DNA of 64,000 nt from Iphinoe sp. HA4291-MV1 (lineage in GTDB: Bacteria > Cyanobacteriota > Cyanobacteriia > Cyanobacteriales > Nostocaceae). The stretch covers positions 90,547 to 154,546 of the forward strand of contig JAHHHH010000006.1 in the NCBI GenBank assembly GCA_019359415.1, in the 5' to 3' direction. Every line of letters starts with the position of its first letter. Position 1 is the first letter of the stretch. Shown piece after piece: positions 45,763 to 54,347 of this stretch. Below the pieces are notes generated by a model. That model was not told the origin of the DNA, searched no databases, and was given only the letters and a program-made list of their open reading frames with translations. A program made the translations under genes and the position numbers.

Positions 45763-47388
45763 ATGTTTCTCACCCAAACTGTTCCTCGTCAAAGAGAAAT
45801 CATTGAAGTCCTGCTTCGTAATGGCTGGGACTATATGCGACGACTCCTCACTGGAGGAAAAGCCGATGAACCCCAGCTACCCACACCTGCTGTTTTAAAG
45901 AATATCCTGGTGGATTTAGGACCAGTCTATGTTAAACTAGGTCAGTTGATGTCTACCCGTCCAGACCTACTGAGCGCAGCATACATAGAGGAATTGTCCA
46001 CACTACAAGATGAAGTGCCACCAGTTCCTTGGGCAGATGTAGAAGTCGTCATTCGTAAACAGCTTAAACGTCCTTTAGAAGAAACCTTCGCCACAGTAAA
46101 TGCGATCGCAGTAGCAGCAGGCTCGATCGCCCAAACACATAAAGCCATACTAGCAGATGGTCGGGAAGTTGCTCTTAAGGTGCAACGTCCCGGAATTGAT
46201 ATCACTGTTGCCCAGGATATCGCCTTAATTCAAGGTATTGCCGATTTAGTGGCTCGTACCGAATTTGGGCAAACTTATGAAATCAAATCCATAGCTGAAG
46301 AATTTACCAAAGCACTGGAAGCAGAGTTAGATTTTACACTGGAAGCAAGCTTCACCGACCAGTTACGACGCAATTTATCCCAAAGTCGCTGGTTTGATCC
46401 TACACAATTAGTCGTTGCCGAAATTTACTGGAATTTAACTACACCAAAATTACTGGTGATGGAGTGGCTGGACGGCGTTCCCCTCCTGTCAGCAGATCTT
46501 GACAGTGACAAAGAACGCAAAGCAATTACCACACTACTGTTCCGCGCTTTCTTTCAGCAACTGTATATTGATGGCTTTTTCCACGCCGATCCTCATCCAG
46601 GTAACTTATTTTATCTCAAAGATGGTCGTGTTGCCCTTTTAGATTGTGGCATGGTGGGACGGCTTGATCCCCGCACGCAAGGCGTATTGACAGAAATGTT
46701 GTTGGCAATTGTGGATCTGGATGCTCAGCGGTGTGCTCAGTTAACTTTACAACTGGCGGAGTCTACACAGCCAGTGATTATGGTTAAACTGGAAAATGAT
46801 TATGACCGGATGCTGCGAAAGTATTATAACTTGAGCTTGTCGCAACTCAATTTTAGTCAAATCATCTACGAACTTCTGCAAATCGCCCGTAACAATAAAA
46901 TTCGCTTGCCCAGTAACATGGGTTTGTATGCTAAAACTCTGGCTAACTTAGAGGGGGTGACGCGAGGATTTAACCCAGAGTTGAACTTTCTTGATGAAAT
47001 TCAGCCATTGCTGACAGATTTGTTTCGCCGACAGCTGTTTGGGGATAGTCCCGTGCGATCGCTCCTGCGAACAGCTCTAGATCTCAAAAGTCTCTCTTTA
47101 CAATCTCCTCGACTCCTAGAGTTACTGCTAGACCGAATTACCTCAGAATCTCTACAGTGGAATATCTCAGTGCGTGGTTTAGATGGCTTACGCCGAACAA
47201 CAGATGATGCTGCAAATCGTCTTTCTTTTAGTATCTTAGTAGGTTCACTGATTATGGGTGCAGCAATTATCTCTAGCAACGCGAGGACATCTCAGTTATC
47301 TTTTTTGAGTAATGTGTTGTTTGCCACCGCTAGTTTATTAGGGCTTTGGTTAATTATCAGTATTTTACGCTCAGGACGGCTACGTTAA
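45763..47388 (+). CDS. ABC1/UbiB-family atypical kinase
   Basis: 541 residues from the ATG at 45763, directly after the heptamer block; a longer frame running back into the block is an artefact. Motifs are KLGQLMSTRPDLL (KxGQ), the Ala-rich loop AAGSIAQTHKA, ATP Lys in VALKVQRPG (about 137), catalytic HADPHPGNLF (about 273) and DCGMVGR (about 292). Two C-terminal membrane segments (about 490-540) follow. ABC1 kinases act on prenylquinone metabolism in membranes and, in plastids, in plastoglobules. It is followed by the broken uma2 gene. Confidence 0.93.
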   Translation: MFLTQTVPRQREIIEVLLRNGWDYMRRLLTGGKADEPQLPTPAVLKNILVDLGPVYVKLGQLMSTRPDLLSAAYIEELSTLQDEVPPVPWADVEVVIRKQLKRPLEETFATVNAIAVAAGSIAQTHKAILADGREVALKVQRPGIDITVAQDIALIQGIADLVARTEFGQTYEIKSIAEEFTKALEAELDFTLEASFTDQLRRNLSQSRWFDPTQLVVAEIYWNLTTPKLLVMEWLDGVPLLSADLDSDKERKAITTLLFRAFFQQLYIDGFFHADPHPGNLFYLKDGRVALLDCGMVGRLDPRTQGVLTEMLLAIVDLDAQRCAQLTLQLAESTQPVIMVKLENDYDRMLRKYYNLSLSQLNFSQIIYELLQIARNNKIRLPSNMGLYAKTLANLEGVTRGFNPELNFLDEIQPLLTDLFRRQLFGDSPVRSLLRTALDLKSLSLQSPRLLELLLDRITSESLQWNISVRGLDGLRRTTDDAANRLSFSILVGSLIMGAAIISSNARTSQLSFLSNVLFATASLLGLWLIISILRSGRLR

Positions 47389-47917
47389 GATATGACGTAA
47401 GAATTTACCGAATCACTGAGTTATATGACATCACTTACATTAAACCTCGATTCTATTATTAAACTGACTTCAGAGCAGTTTTATCAACTATGCCAAGATA
47501 ACCCTGATTTAAAATTAGAACGCAATGCCCAAGGAGAATTAATAGTAATGCCACCCACAGGAGGAGAGACAAGAAAAAGAAATTCTTCTCTTAACGTACT
47601 AACTTGGTTATGGAACGACAAAACCCAACTGGGCGAAGTTTTTGATTCATCAACTGGATTTAGTTTACCAAATGGAACAGACCGTTCTCCTGATGTTTCT
47701 TGGGTGCAAAAAACTCGTTGGAATAGCTTGACAAGCGAACAAAAAGAAAAATTTATTCCTCTGAGTCCTGATTTTGTTATTGAAATACTTTCACCATCTG
47801 ACAACTTGAAAAAAACTCAACAAAAGATGCAAGAATATATTGAAAACGGTTGTCTGCTTGGTTGGTTGATTAACCGGAAACAACAGAAAGTCGAAATATA
47901 TCGACCAGGACAAGAAG

Positions 47918-48245
47918 CAGGGCAAGCGCATCTTGTCAATAAGAACGCAAAAATCTCAAGAAAGAGTCAAAGAATCGCATTAGGCACTTAAGCGTAATAA
48001 AATGTCCCGCCGTCAAACCCAGATCCTCTACACCAACCCGTTAACTTAATACACGGCGGGACATTTTATTTTTTGGATCTCCCTTAAGTCCCGTTTCTTG
48101 ATAAGCACTTAGGCGTAGACGCTTTGCGGCTTGCCGGAGGCATCGCTATTAGCCCGTAGAAATCAATCGAACCCTAAATCCTTATTTGATTGTTAATGCA
48201 TTAAGTGTATGTTTTGTCAATCCCATTTGAGATGCGCTTACCCTG
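47918..48245. mobile_element. 328-bp inverted-repeat element in uma2
   Basis: The ends are CAGGGCAAGCGCATCT and the complement of CAGGGTAAGCGCATCT (one mismatch in 16). It is bordered by a perfect 10-bp duplication, GGACAAGAAG (47908-47917 and 48246-48255). No transposase is encoded; 101 bases of it are MITE copy B. The end sequence and the 8-10-bp duplication suggest an ISAs1-type internal deletion derivative, which is inference. Confidence 0.9.
47983..48083 (-). mobile_element. 101-bp MITE, copy B (nested)
   Basis: Inverted relative to copy A, it starts GGGAGATCC at 48083 and ends GTGCC at 47983, flanked by TTA on both sides (47980-47982, 48084-48086). It differs from copy A at three positions near the right end. 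It lies inside the 328-bp element, so it entered later than that element. Confidence 0.9.
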
Positions 48246-48341
48246 GGACAAGAAGTTGAAGTTTTAAAATTTCCTCAAACTCTTTCTGGAGAAAATGTTT
48301 TACCTGGACTGATAGTCGATATGCAAAAAATATGGAAATAA

Positions 48342-48658
48342 CGTAGTTCCAGATATTTGGAGAGAAAAATACTATCCCTATCTTGAACCTCGGATATAAT
48401 TGCGGTTTACGCGATCGCCCATAAGGGTAATAGGCTACTTTGTGCAATCGCCTACAGCGGGCGCTCTGCGCCATCGCATTCCAATTTTGTCATTTACATT
48501 ACCTTGTTGCAAAAGTATATAAGAACAAGGGTTAGAAATTATTCTATGTCGAAAGTGATAAAAAAGGGATAACCCTTACGCAACTATCCTCAACTTTACG
48601 CGAGAATTAATAGTAAATTAATAAATAAAATTATACCATAAACGATGAGGATCAGTTG
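48342..48658. other. Intergenic region upstream of STAND gene
   Basis: About 315 bases with no gene. It holds a GC-rich HIP1-type repeat (48405-48480) whose last 25 bases are identical to bases inside hisB. An AT-rich stretch and a GAGGA ribosome site precede the STAND ATPase start. Confidence 0.5.
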
Positions 48659-50746
48659 ATGTCGTCATCTATAGCAGAACGGCTGAATGCAGAACGAAAT
48701 CGTAGATTCGTAGGACGTACTTATGAACTGGAGCTATTTCAAAGGGCGATCGCATCCCCAAAATTACCGTTTCATGTTTTGCACGTCTTTGGTCCTGGCG
48801 GTGTGGGAAAGACAAGTCTCATCCAGCAGTTTATCCGTCAATGCGAACAACGAAAGATACTACATTACATTGTAGAAGCACGTAATATAGAAGCCACGCA
48901 GGAGTCTTTCATCCATACCTTGCAGCTAATAATGGATTTGCCGGATACAGATTTTCCCCTACAGTTACTAGCTTCAAGGAATGAGCGGACAGTTATTTTC
49001 ATTGATACTTACGAAACAATAGTATCACTGGATCAATGGTTGCGAGAAGAGTTCCTACCTCAACTGTCGGAGAATATTCTAATTATTCTTGCGGGACGTA
49101 AGCCCCCCTCATCTGGTTGGCGCAGCGATGCAGGTTGGCAAGCTTTGACTCACATCTTACCTTTACGCAACCTTTGTCCACAGGAAAGCTACGCTTACCT
49201 GACTAAACGGAATGTTCCAACTGCACAGCACTCCTCAATTCTCAATTTCACCCATGGACATCCTCTAGCACTTTCTTTGGTTGCTGATGGATTTGCCCAA
49301 GGACTAGAAATTTTCTTTCAAGCAGAATGTGCACCAGATGTTGTCAAAACGTTGCTGGAAAGATTCCTGCAAGAAGTACCAACATCTGCCCATCGTATGG
49401 CGCTACAAGCTTGTGCAGTCATACGGCTAACAACTGAAGCATTACTCACACAAATGTTGGTGCTACCTGATATCCACGATTTATTCGAGTGGTTGAGGGG
49501 ACTATCGTTTATTGAATCAGGGCAATTAGGTTTATTTCCTCACGATATGGCACGAGAAGTCTTAATTGCTGATTTGCGTTGGCGCAATCCTGATTTTTAT
49601 GCTGAATTGCATAAGCGGGCACGTACTTACTATACCACACGCTTGGGGCAAACTCAAGGGCAAGAAAAGCATCGTGTTCTCTTTGATTATATCTTCCTAC
49701 ATCGGGATAACCATGCAATTCGACCTCGTTTCACTTGGGGCGAGCATAGCAGTTTGTTGACTGACTCGCTACGGGAAACTGACAAAAAGGCACTCCTAGA
49801 GATGGTAGTGCAACACGAAGGTGAAGAATCAGCAAAAATAGCAGCGCATTGGTTCAAGCGCCAACCGCAAAATGCCCTAGTCTTTCGAGATTCCCAACAG
49901 CAACCAGCTGGATTTGCAATCATGGTGGAATTACACCAAGCCCAAGTAGAAGATTTGAATGCCGATCCGGGAGCGATCGCATCTTGGCAATATCTACAAA
50001 CTCATGCACCATTACGCCTACACGAAGGTGCAACCATCTTCCGCTTCTGGATGGCAAGGGACACCTATCAAGCTGTTTCCCCCATCCAAAGCGTGATTTT
50101 CATTAACTTTGTCCAGTACTATCAAAAAACCCCCAATTTAGCATACACTTTTCTCCCCTGTGCCGAACCAGATTCTTGGGCAGCAATGTTTGCTTATGCA
50201 GACTTAGCACGACTCTATCAAGCTGATTTTAGAGTAGGGGGACGGTGTTATGGCGTTTACGGGCACGATTGGCGAGTGGTATCACCTGTGGCATGGCAGC
50301 AACTTTTAGCACAAAGAGAAATTAATGCTTCTGTAGAAATACCAGCGTCAGACCAAATGGTTGAACCTCTGTTGGTTCTCAGTCAACCAGAATTTGCAGA
50401 AGCGGTGCATAATACATTACGAAACTTTACTCGTCCCGACGCGTTATATCATAGTCCATTATTGCGATCGCGCTTAGTAGAAGAACAAATTGTAGCTAAA
50501 AAGGGTGTAAGCGATCGCATTGTCACCTTACAAGCTTTGGTAAAACAAGCTGCCGAATTGTTACAATCATCACCACGAGATGAAAAATTATACCGCACTG
50601 TGTATCGTACTTATTTAAATCCTGCCCCTACCCAGGAACAAGCAGCAGAATTACTAGATTTACCTTTTAGTACCTATCGTCGTCATCTTAAAGCAGGGAT
50701 AACGCGAGTTACAGAGATTTTATGGCTAAGAGAAATCGGCTCTTGA
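48659..50746 (+). CDS. STAND-type ATPase with C-terminal HTH
   Basis: 695 residues from the ATG at 48659. The NTPase (about 15-330) has Walker A GPGGVGKTS (46-54) and Walker B VIFIDTYE (about 111-118), followed by winged-helix-like text FIESGQLGLFPHDMAREVL. A middle region (about 380-550) with QQQPAGFAIMVELHQAQVED recalls an acetyltransferase fold, but this is weak. The C-terminus (about 657-690, TQEQAAELLDLPFSTYRRHL) looks like a helix-turn-helix. Such proteins are signal-dependent transcription regulators. Partners are not adjacent. Confidence 0.7.
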   Translation: MSSSIAERLNAERNRRFVGRTYELELFQRAIASPKLPFHVLHVFGPGGVGKTSLIQQFIRQCEQRKILHYIVEARNIEATQESFIHTLQLIMDLPDTDFPLQLLASRNERTVIFIDTYETIVSLDQWLREEFLPQLSENILIILAGRKPPSSGWRSDAGWQALTHILPLRNLCPQESYAYLTKRNVPTAQHSSILNFTHGHPLALSLVADGFAQGLEIFFQAECAPDVVKTLLERFLQEVPTSAHRMALQACAVIRLTTEALLTQMLVLPDIHDLFEWLRGLSFIESGQLGLFPHDMAREVLIADLRWRNPDFYAELHKRARTYYTTRLGQTQGQEKHRVLFDYIFLHRDNHAIRPRFTWGEHSSLLTDSLRETDKKALLEMVVQHEGEESAKIAAHWFKRQPQNALVFRDSQQQPAGFAIMVELHQAQVEDLNADPGAIASWQYLQTHAPLRLHEGATIFRFWMARDTYQAVSPIQSVIFINFVQYYQKTPNLAYTFLPCAEPDSWAAMFAYADLARLYQADFRVGGRCYGVYGHDWRVVSPVAWQQLLAQREINASVEIPASDQMVEPLLVLSQPEFAEAVHNTLRNFTRPDALYHSPLLRSRLVEEQIVAKKGVSDRIVTLQALVKQAAELLQSSPRDEKLYRTVYRTYLNPAPTQEQAAELLDLPFSTYRRHLKAGITRVTEILWLREIGS

Positions 50747-50896
50747 GGCTATGAGATTAGGGCTTGCTAAGTAAAGCGAAACGAAGCAATCCCTTATCCC
50801 TACGATTGCTTCGTTTCACCCTTCGGGAACGCCCGTCGCCGTGAGAGCCCAAACCCTACTGTAGCTTTACCTAAACTCCTGAGTCAGCTTTCATTA

Positions 50897-51664
50897 TTAT
50901 GGCGATAGGATAGGACCGACTATTGCTAGTACTTCGTCTCTTGTGGCGTAGCCATCGAAAGCTTCATTTCTAAATGGAATCGGGGAATGAGAGCCACGTC
51001 GATCCTCGTTGTAGAGCACTTCATTAGCACTTATAATCCATGGTCGCACATCTACGTTATAAAAAGTCTGTCGCAGGTATCTAATGCCAGCAGCATGTCT
51101 AGCTTCTACAGTGTGGATTTCCAAGGCTCCAGCTAACACAGTTTTACCACCTTCACCAGCAGCAAGCAAGTTCTGCACCTGTCCCTTATAGGCTGCTACC
51201 CCCGTATCTTCAACATATTGTAACGCCTGGAGAAAATCTTCAGGATTAGCAAATGGGTCACGATTAAGGATAGCGTTATAATTGGGGTTAGCTGGGATTG
51301 TGATCGTATCTGGATTGCCACCTAGAAGTTTCAATACCGCTGACAAATCAATAACATGCTGAGCCTCATCCTGTCCATAGGAGGTCACTGCGTTTTTGGC
51401 AGCATCTGGGAGACTGCTCAGTCCGCCGTACTGAGTTGCAGCAACTGCACGGCGATAAAAATCATCTTCCAGTTTTTCTAATGTCAAGGCGTATTCAACA
51501 ACTTCGCGAGGTGTAAGCGTTGCTTCCTGAGCATAGGCTGGTGTTGTTGGGATGACGAATAGGGATAAAAGGAGTAGAGCCAGGATAAGCATTCTACCCC
51601 ATGACCTTACTGCCAAGCTGAGGTTAGCGACTAATCGCGCCGCAAGCGATAAAAGGGTTTTCAT
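50897..51664 (-). CDS. Ferritin-like exported protein (second copy)
   Basis: 255 residues. A signal peptide (about 20-45, LALLLLSLFVIPTTPAYAQE) leads into a ferritin-like four-helix domain (Ferritin_2 type, about 50-215) with candidate metal ligands in LEKLEDDFY, GQDEAQH, YVEDTGVAAYKG and VEARH. It starts 17 bases after the stop of the related gene at 51681, with an AGGAG site. The family includes desiccation-related plant PCC13-62-like proteins. Function in bacteria is not established. Confidence 0.85.
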   Translation of the reverse strand: MKTLLSLAARLVANLSLAVRSWGRMLILALLLLSLFVIPTTPAYAQEATLTPREVVEYALTLEKLEDDFYRRAVAATQYGGLSSLPDAAKNAVTSYGQDEAQHVIDLSAVLKLLGGNPDTITIPANPNYNAILNRDPFANPEDFLQALQYVEDTGVAAYKGQVQNLLAAGEGGKTVLAGALEIHTVEARHAAGIRYLRQTFYNVDVRPWIISANEVLYNEDRRGSHSPIPFRNEAFDGYATRDEVLAIVGPILSP

Positions 51665-51680
51665 CTTATAACTCCTGATA

Positions 51681-52400
51681 TTAGGCGACGAGCGCGCCGT
51701 CGATTGGGTTTTTCAAGATTTGCAGAGAGCCAACAATCGTCACAATCTGTTTGGGCGTATACAGTTCATCGTAGGGACGTCCCTTAAATGGATTGAGTTC
51801 AGGAACTAAGTCAGCATCGTTCACTGCACGCTCACTATCTAATTCTGTAGCCGATCGATTCAGGAGTCCACGTACTCCTGCTGTATGACGCGCTTCCACA
51901 GATACGATTGAGCCAGCTGCAAGCAAGTATGTGGGGTCTTTTATGCTTGTTCCTGCACCATTATAAGCATGAACACCAGTGTCTTCTAAGGCTACAGCCG
52001 TATTCAAGATAGTATCGCGGTCTTTAAGCACAGCATCTAACCCAGCTTTGTTAAACCGAAGCTCTCTCCTGGCAAAAGTAGCATTTGAACCTAGTACTTT
52101 GCGGAGAAATTTGACATGTGTGGCTTCATGAATAGCTATGGCTTGTAGATAGTCGTGCTCTTTCGGATCTGTAATTTTGCCCGATTTAAGAACGAGTGCA
52201 TAGAATGTCGCTTCCAGTTCTTCCAGCAACAGAGCGAAGTTAAGAATGCCGATATCATCAGCATTAAATGTAAGAGTCTTGATAGAGCCTTTCGCCTGTG
52301 CACTTAGCCAGCTTGGTAAAGTTGTCATGGCTGCTGTGCCAATAGAAAAAAGCCCCCATTTTAACAAGTTACGTCGCGAGGCTGATAACTTCCTTCTCAT
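51681..52400 (-). CDS. Ferritin-like exported protein with RR signal
   Basis: 239 residues. The N-terminus has a Tat-like motif (SRRNLLKWG, about 8-16) and a hydrophobic stretch, then the ferritin-like domain (about 45-230) with LLEELEATFY, IHEATHVKFL, ALEDTGVHAYNG and VEARHTAG. It is clearly paralogous to the next gene and forms one operon with it. AGGAG lies before the ATG. The motifs suggest metal binding; iron storage is not shown. Confidence 0.85.
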   Translation of the reverse strand: MRRKLSASRRNLLKWGLFSIGTAAMTTLPSWLSAQAKGSIKTLTFNADDIGILNFALLLEELEATFYALVLKSGKITDPKEHDYLQAIAIHEATHVKFLRKVLGSNATFARRELRFNKAGLDAVLKDRDTILNTAVALEDTGVHAYNGAGTSIKDPTYLLAAGSIVSVEARHTAGVRGLLNRSATELDSERAVNDADLVPELNPFKGRPYDELYTPKQIVTIVGSLQILKNPIDGALVA

Positions 52401-52790
52401 GTTTATATCTCCTAAAAAAAGTAAGCGTTTATTTACCTACTTCGTTACAAATTATTGAGTTTCTCCCTCAAACTGAAGTCAGGAGATTTTTTTCATAGTC
52501 AATAGTTCACGGTTGATTTATATTCCTTAATTAGGGAAAAATCAATAGTCAACGAGAAACAATGAACACTTGTTAGGGTCTCATTTTGGATGGCTCACTT
52601 TCCAGACCAAAAAGTGCTCATTTATTGCTCATTTATTGCTCATTTATTGCTCATTTATTTCTCATTTATTGCTCATTTATTGCTCATTTATTTCTCATTT
52701 TTTGAATGTGATGTGCAACTTATTTATTCAGAAGATCTGGGTTTAAAACCCCATCCTAGAAGGACGGCTTTACTTTCTTGATTGTCAACA
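52401..52790. other. Intergenic region with 11-bp tandem repeat
   Basis: About 390 bases without a gene. The main content is the TCATTTATTGC tandem array at 52618-52694 and a GGGTTTAAAACCC palindrome near 52739-52751. The promoter of the ferritin-like pair lies near 52401-52480. Confidence 0.5.
52618..52694. repeat. 11-bp tandem repeat TCATTTATTGC
   Basis: Seven tandem copies of TCATTTATTGC, two of them as TCATTTATTTC, form an uninterrupted array followed by a partial unit. The period is not a multiple of 3, so reading frames through it are artefacts. Confidence 0.9.
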
Positions 52791-54101
52791 CTAATCCATT
52801 GCGATCGCTTTAATTAACTCATTAGCCTCATCTTGTGCCCGTTGCATTGCCTGCTGTAGTGGTTGCTGTCCTAGCAAAGCGCTGATAAACTGGTTGTCGA
52901 AATTGTTCATAATCGCTGTTGGATACTCACCTACTTGCCAAGGCATAGCATAATCTACCCCTACCACAAGTGCAGTTCGTAAGGGGTCTTGGTCATATCC
53001 CAATTTTTGAGCAACAGATTTACGCGATGGCAAAGCAAAGCCTGTTCTTGTCCACTTTGTCATACCTTCTTTACCCGTGAGATAAGAAATAAGTTCCCAG
53101 GCTTCGGCTTTGTGTTGGGTTTGCTTGTTCATCACGTAGGCAACAGTGAAGAACATTGTACCTTTCTTATTATTAATTGTAGGTAATTCTGCGGTTGCGA
53201 ACTCTAAATTGGGAAAGGTTTGAGTTAGGTAGGGAATTGCCCAGTTCCCCTCAATAACCATTGCGACTTTACCCTGACCAAACATTTCACTGCCTGAATT
53301 TGTTCCAACATCAGATTTTTGAACTGAGGAGCGGTCTTTTTGATACTGGTCTACCGCTAGTTGTAATCCTCGCAATCCAGCATCACTGGCAAATGCTGCA
53401 TAACCATTTTGGTCTATAAGTTGCCCACCAAAAGCTTTGATTTTGTAAGCCTGACGTGGTAACTCTGGAATTTCTCCAAAACCATATTGATCAATTCTGC
53501 CATCTCGATTACGGTCCACGGTCAACTTTTTTGAGTAGGCGCGTAGTTCCTGCCAAGTTTTTGGGGGAGTGCTTAACCCTACGGCAGCAAAAGCTTTTTT
53601 GTTGTAAAACAGAGCAAGTGTGGAATAGTCCTTGGGAAAACCGTAAATATGATGACTGTACTTGAAGCTATTGAGTAGTGTTTCCTCAAAGTCAGCTAAG
53701 TCAAATTCAGGAGTTATATAGGCATCAAGTGGTTCCAGAACATTCTGGCTCATAAAGAAAGGAGCCTCAAGAGCATCTAAATAGAAGACATCAGGAGCCG
53801 CTTCGCCAATTAAGCGGGTTTTTATGACATCCATGTATTGGTCGTTGATGACTTCATGCCTGACTTTAATACTAGGATGCTTTGCTTCAAATTCTTGTAG
53901 TAGTTCTTTCAAGAGTTTTTGCTCTGCTGGACTTGCTGTCCAACCACCAAGTTTGATAGTGACTGGGGTTGGTGCTAAGGAGGCGCTAGGCGGGGGTAAG
54001 TTTTGACAACCAATAACACAGAAAGCGATGCTCCCAAAGGGAGCCGCCCAAAGGGCTAACGCCATCAACAATCCCAAAAATTTCAACACATTGACTCTCA
54101 T
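52791..54101 (-). CDS. Family 1 sugar-type solute-binding lipoprotein
   Basis: 436 residues from the ATG at 54099-54101. A hydrophobic leader ends in lipobox VIGC (about 31-34). The extracellular solute-binding fold has WTASPAEQKLLKELLQEFEA, PDVFYLDALEAPFF, ALFYNKKAFAAVGL, GQGKVAMVIEGNWAIPYL and YVMNKQTQHKAEAWELISYL. The genes of its membrane proteins and ATPase are not adjacent. It likely binds an oligosaccharide or sugar ligand. Alternative: glycerol-3-phosphate or another CUT1 ligand. Confidence 0.92.
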   Translation of the reverse strand: MRVNVLKFLGLLMALALWAAPFGSIAFCVIGCQNLPPPSASLAPTPVTIKLGGWTASPAEQKLLKELLQEFEAKHPSIKVRHEVINDQYMDVIKTRLIGEAAPDVFYLDALEAPFFMSQNVLEPLDAYITPEFDLADFEETLLNSFKYSHHIYGFPKDYSTLALFYNKKAFAAVGLSTPPKTWQELRAYSKKLTVDRNRDGRIDQYGFGEIPELPRQAYKIKAFGGQLIDQNGYAAFASDAGLRGLQLAVDQYQKDRSSVQKSDVGTNSGSEMFGQGKVAMVIEGNWAIPYLTQTFPNLEFATAELPTINNKKGTMFFTVAYVMNKQTQHKAEAWELISYLTGKEGMTKWTRTGFALPSRKSVAQKLGYDQDPLRTALVVGVDYAMPWQVGEYPTAIMNNFDNQFISALLGQQPLQQAMQRAQDEANELIKAIAMD

Positions 54102-54347
54102 CACAGCTGAATCAAAAATTCTGTCACTTTACATATTGCCGTTTGTAGCTTAAGACTGATTTTTTCTTTATCTAAATTTTTGTTGAGAAATGCAAGTTAA
54201 AATAACGAAAAACTACAAAGAAAGTTTACAAAGAAAGGCAGAGGGCAGGAGGCAGAAGGCAGCTATGCTTTGTGTCTCCTGCCCTCTGAAAAACTCTGTG
54301 GATATTTCGCAAAAAGGTAGTTCAAAATTAGAAATATGTCGTATGAT

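Larger units (their letters stand above)
47425..48341 (+). pseudogene. uma2 gene split by a transposed element
   Basis: The frame starts as a Uma2 protein (residues 1-164: DLKLERNAQGELIVMPPTGG, SPDVSWVQK, PDFVIEILSPSDNLKKTQQK, VEIYRPGQE). It then runs into an insertion (47918-48245) and ends early at 47991. The remaining tail (VEVLKFPQTLSGENVLPGLI then VDMQKIWK) follows after 48255 in the original phase. Removing the insertion and one 10-base repeat (GGACAAGAAG) restores 192 residues, the length of the intact uma2 copy at 14147. Confidence 0.93.

Noticed and set aside
45437-45898. Long frames of PLPIAHC-type repeats on the plus strand and GNGQWAMG-type repeats on the minus strand
   Set aside because: They follow from heptamer repeats, whose period keeps every frame open. 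No real protein feature is present.
48238-48474. 78-codon minus-strand frame
   Set aside because: It lies opposite the tail of the broken uma2 gene, which explains the open frame.
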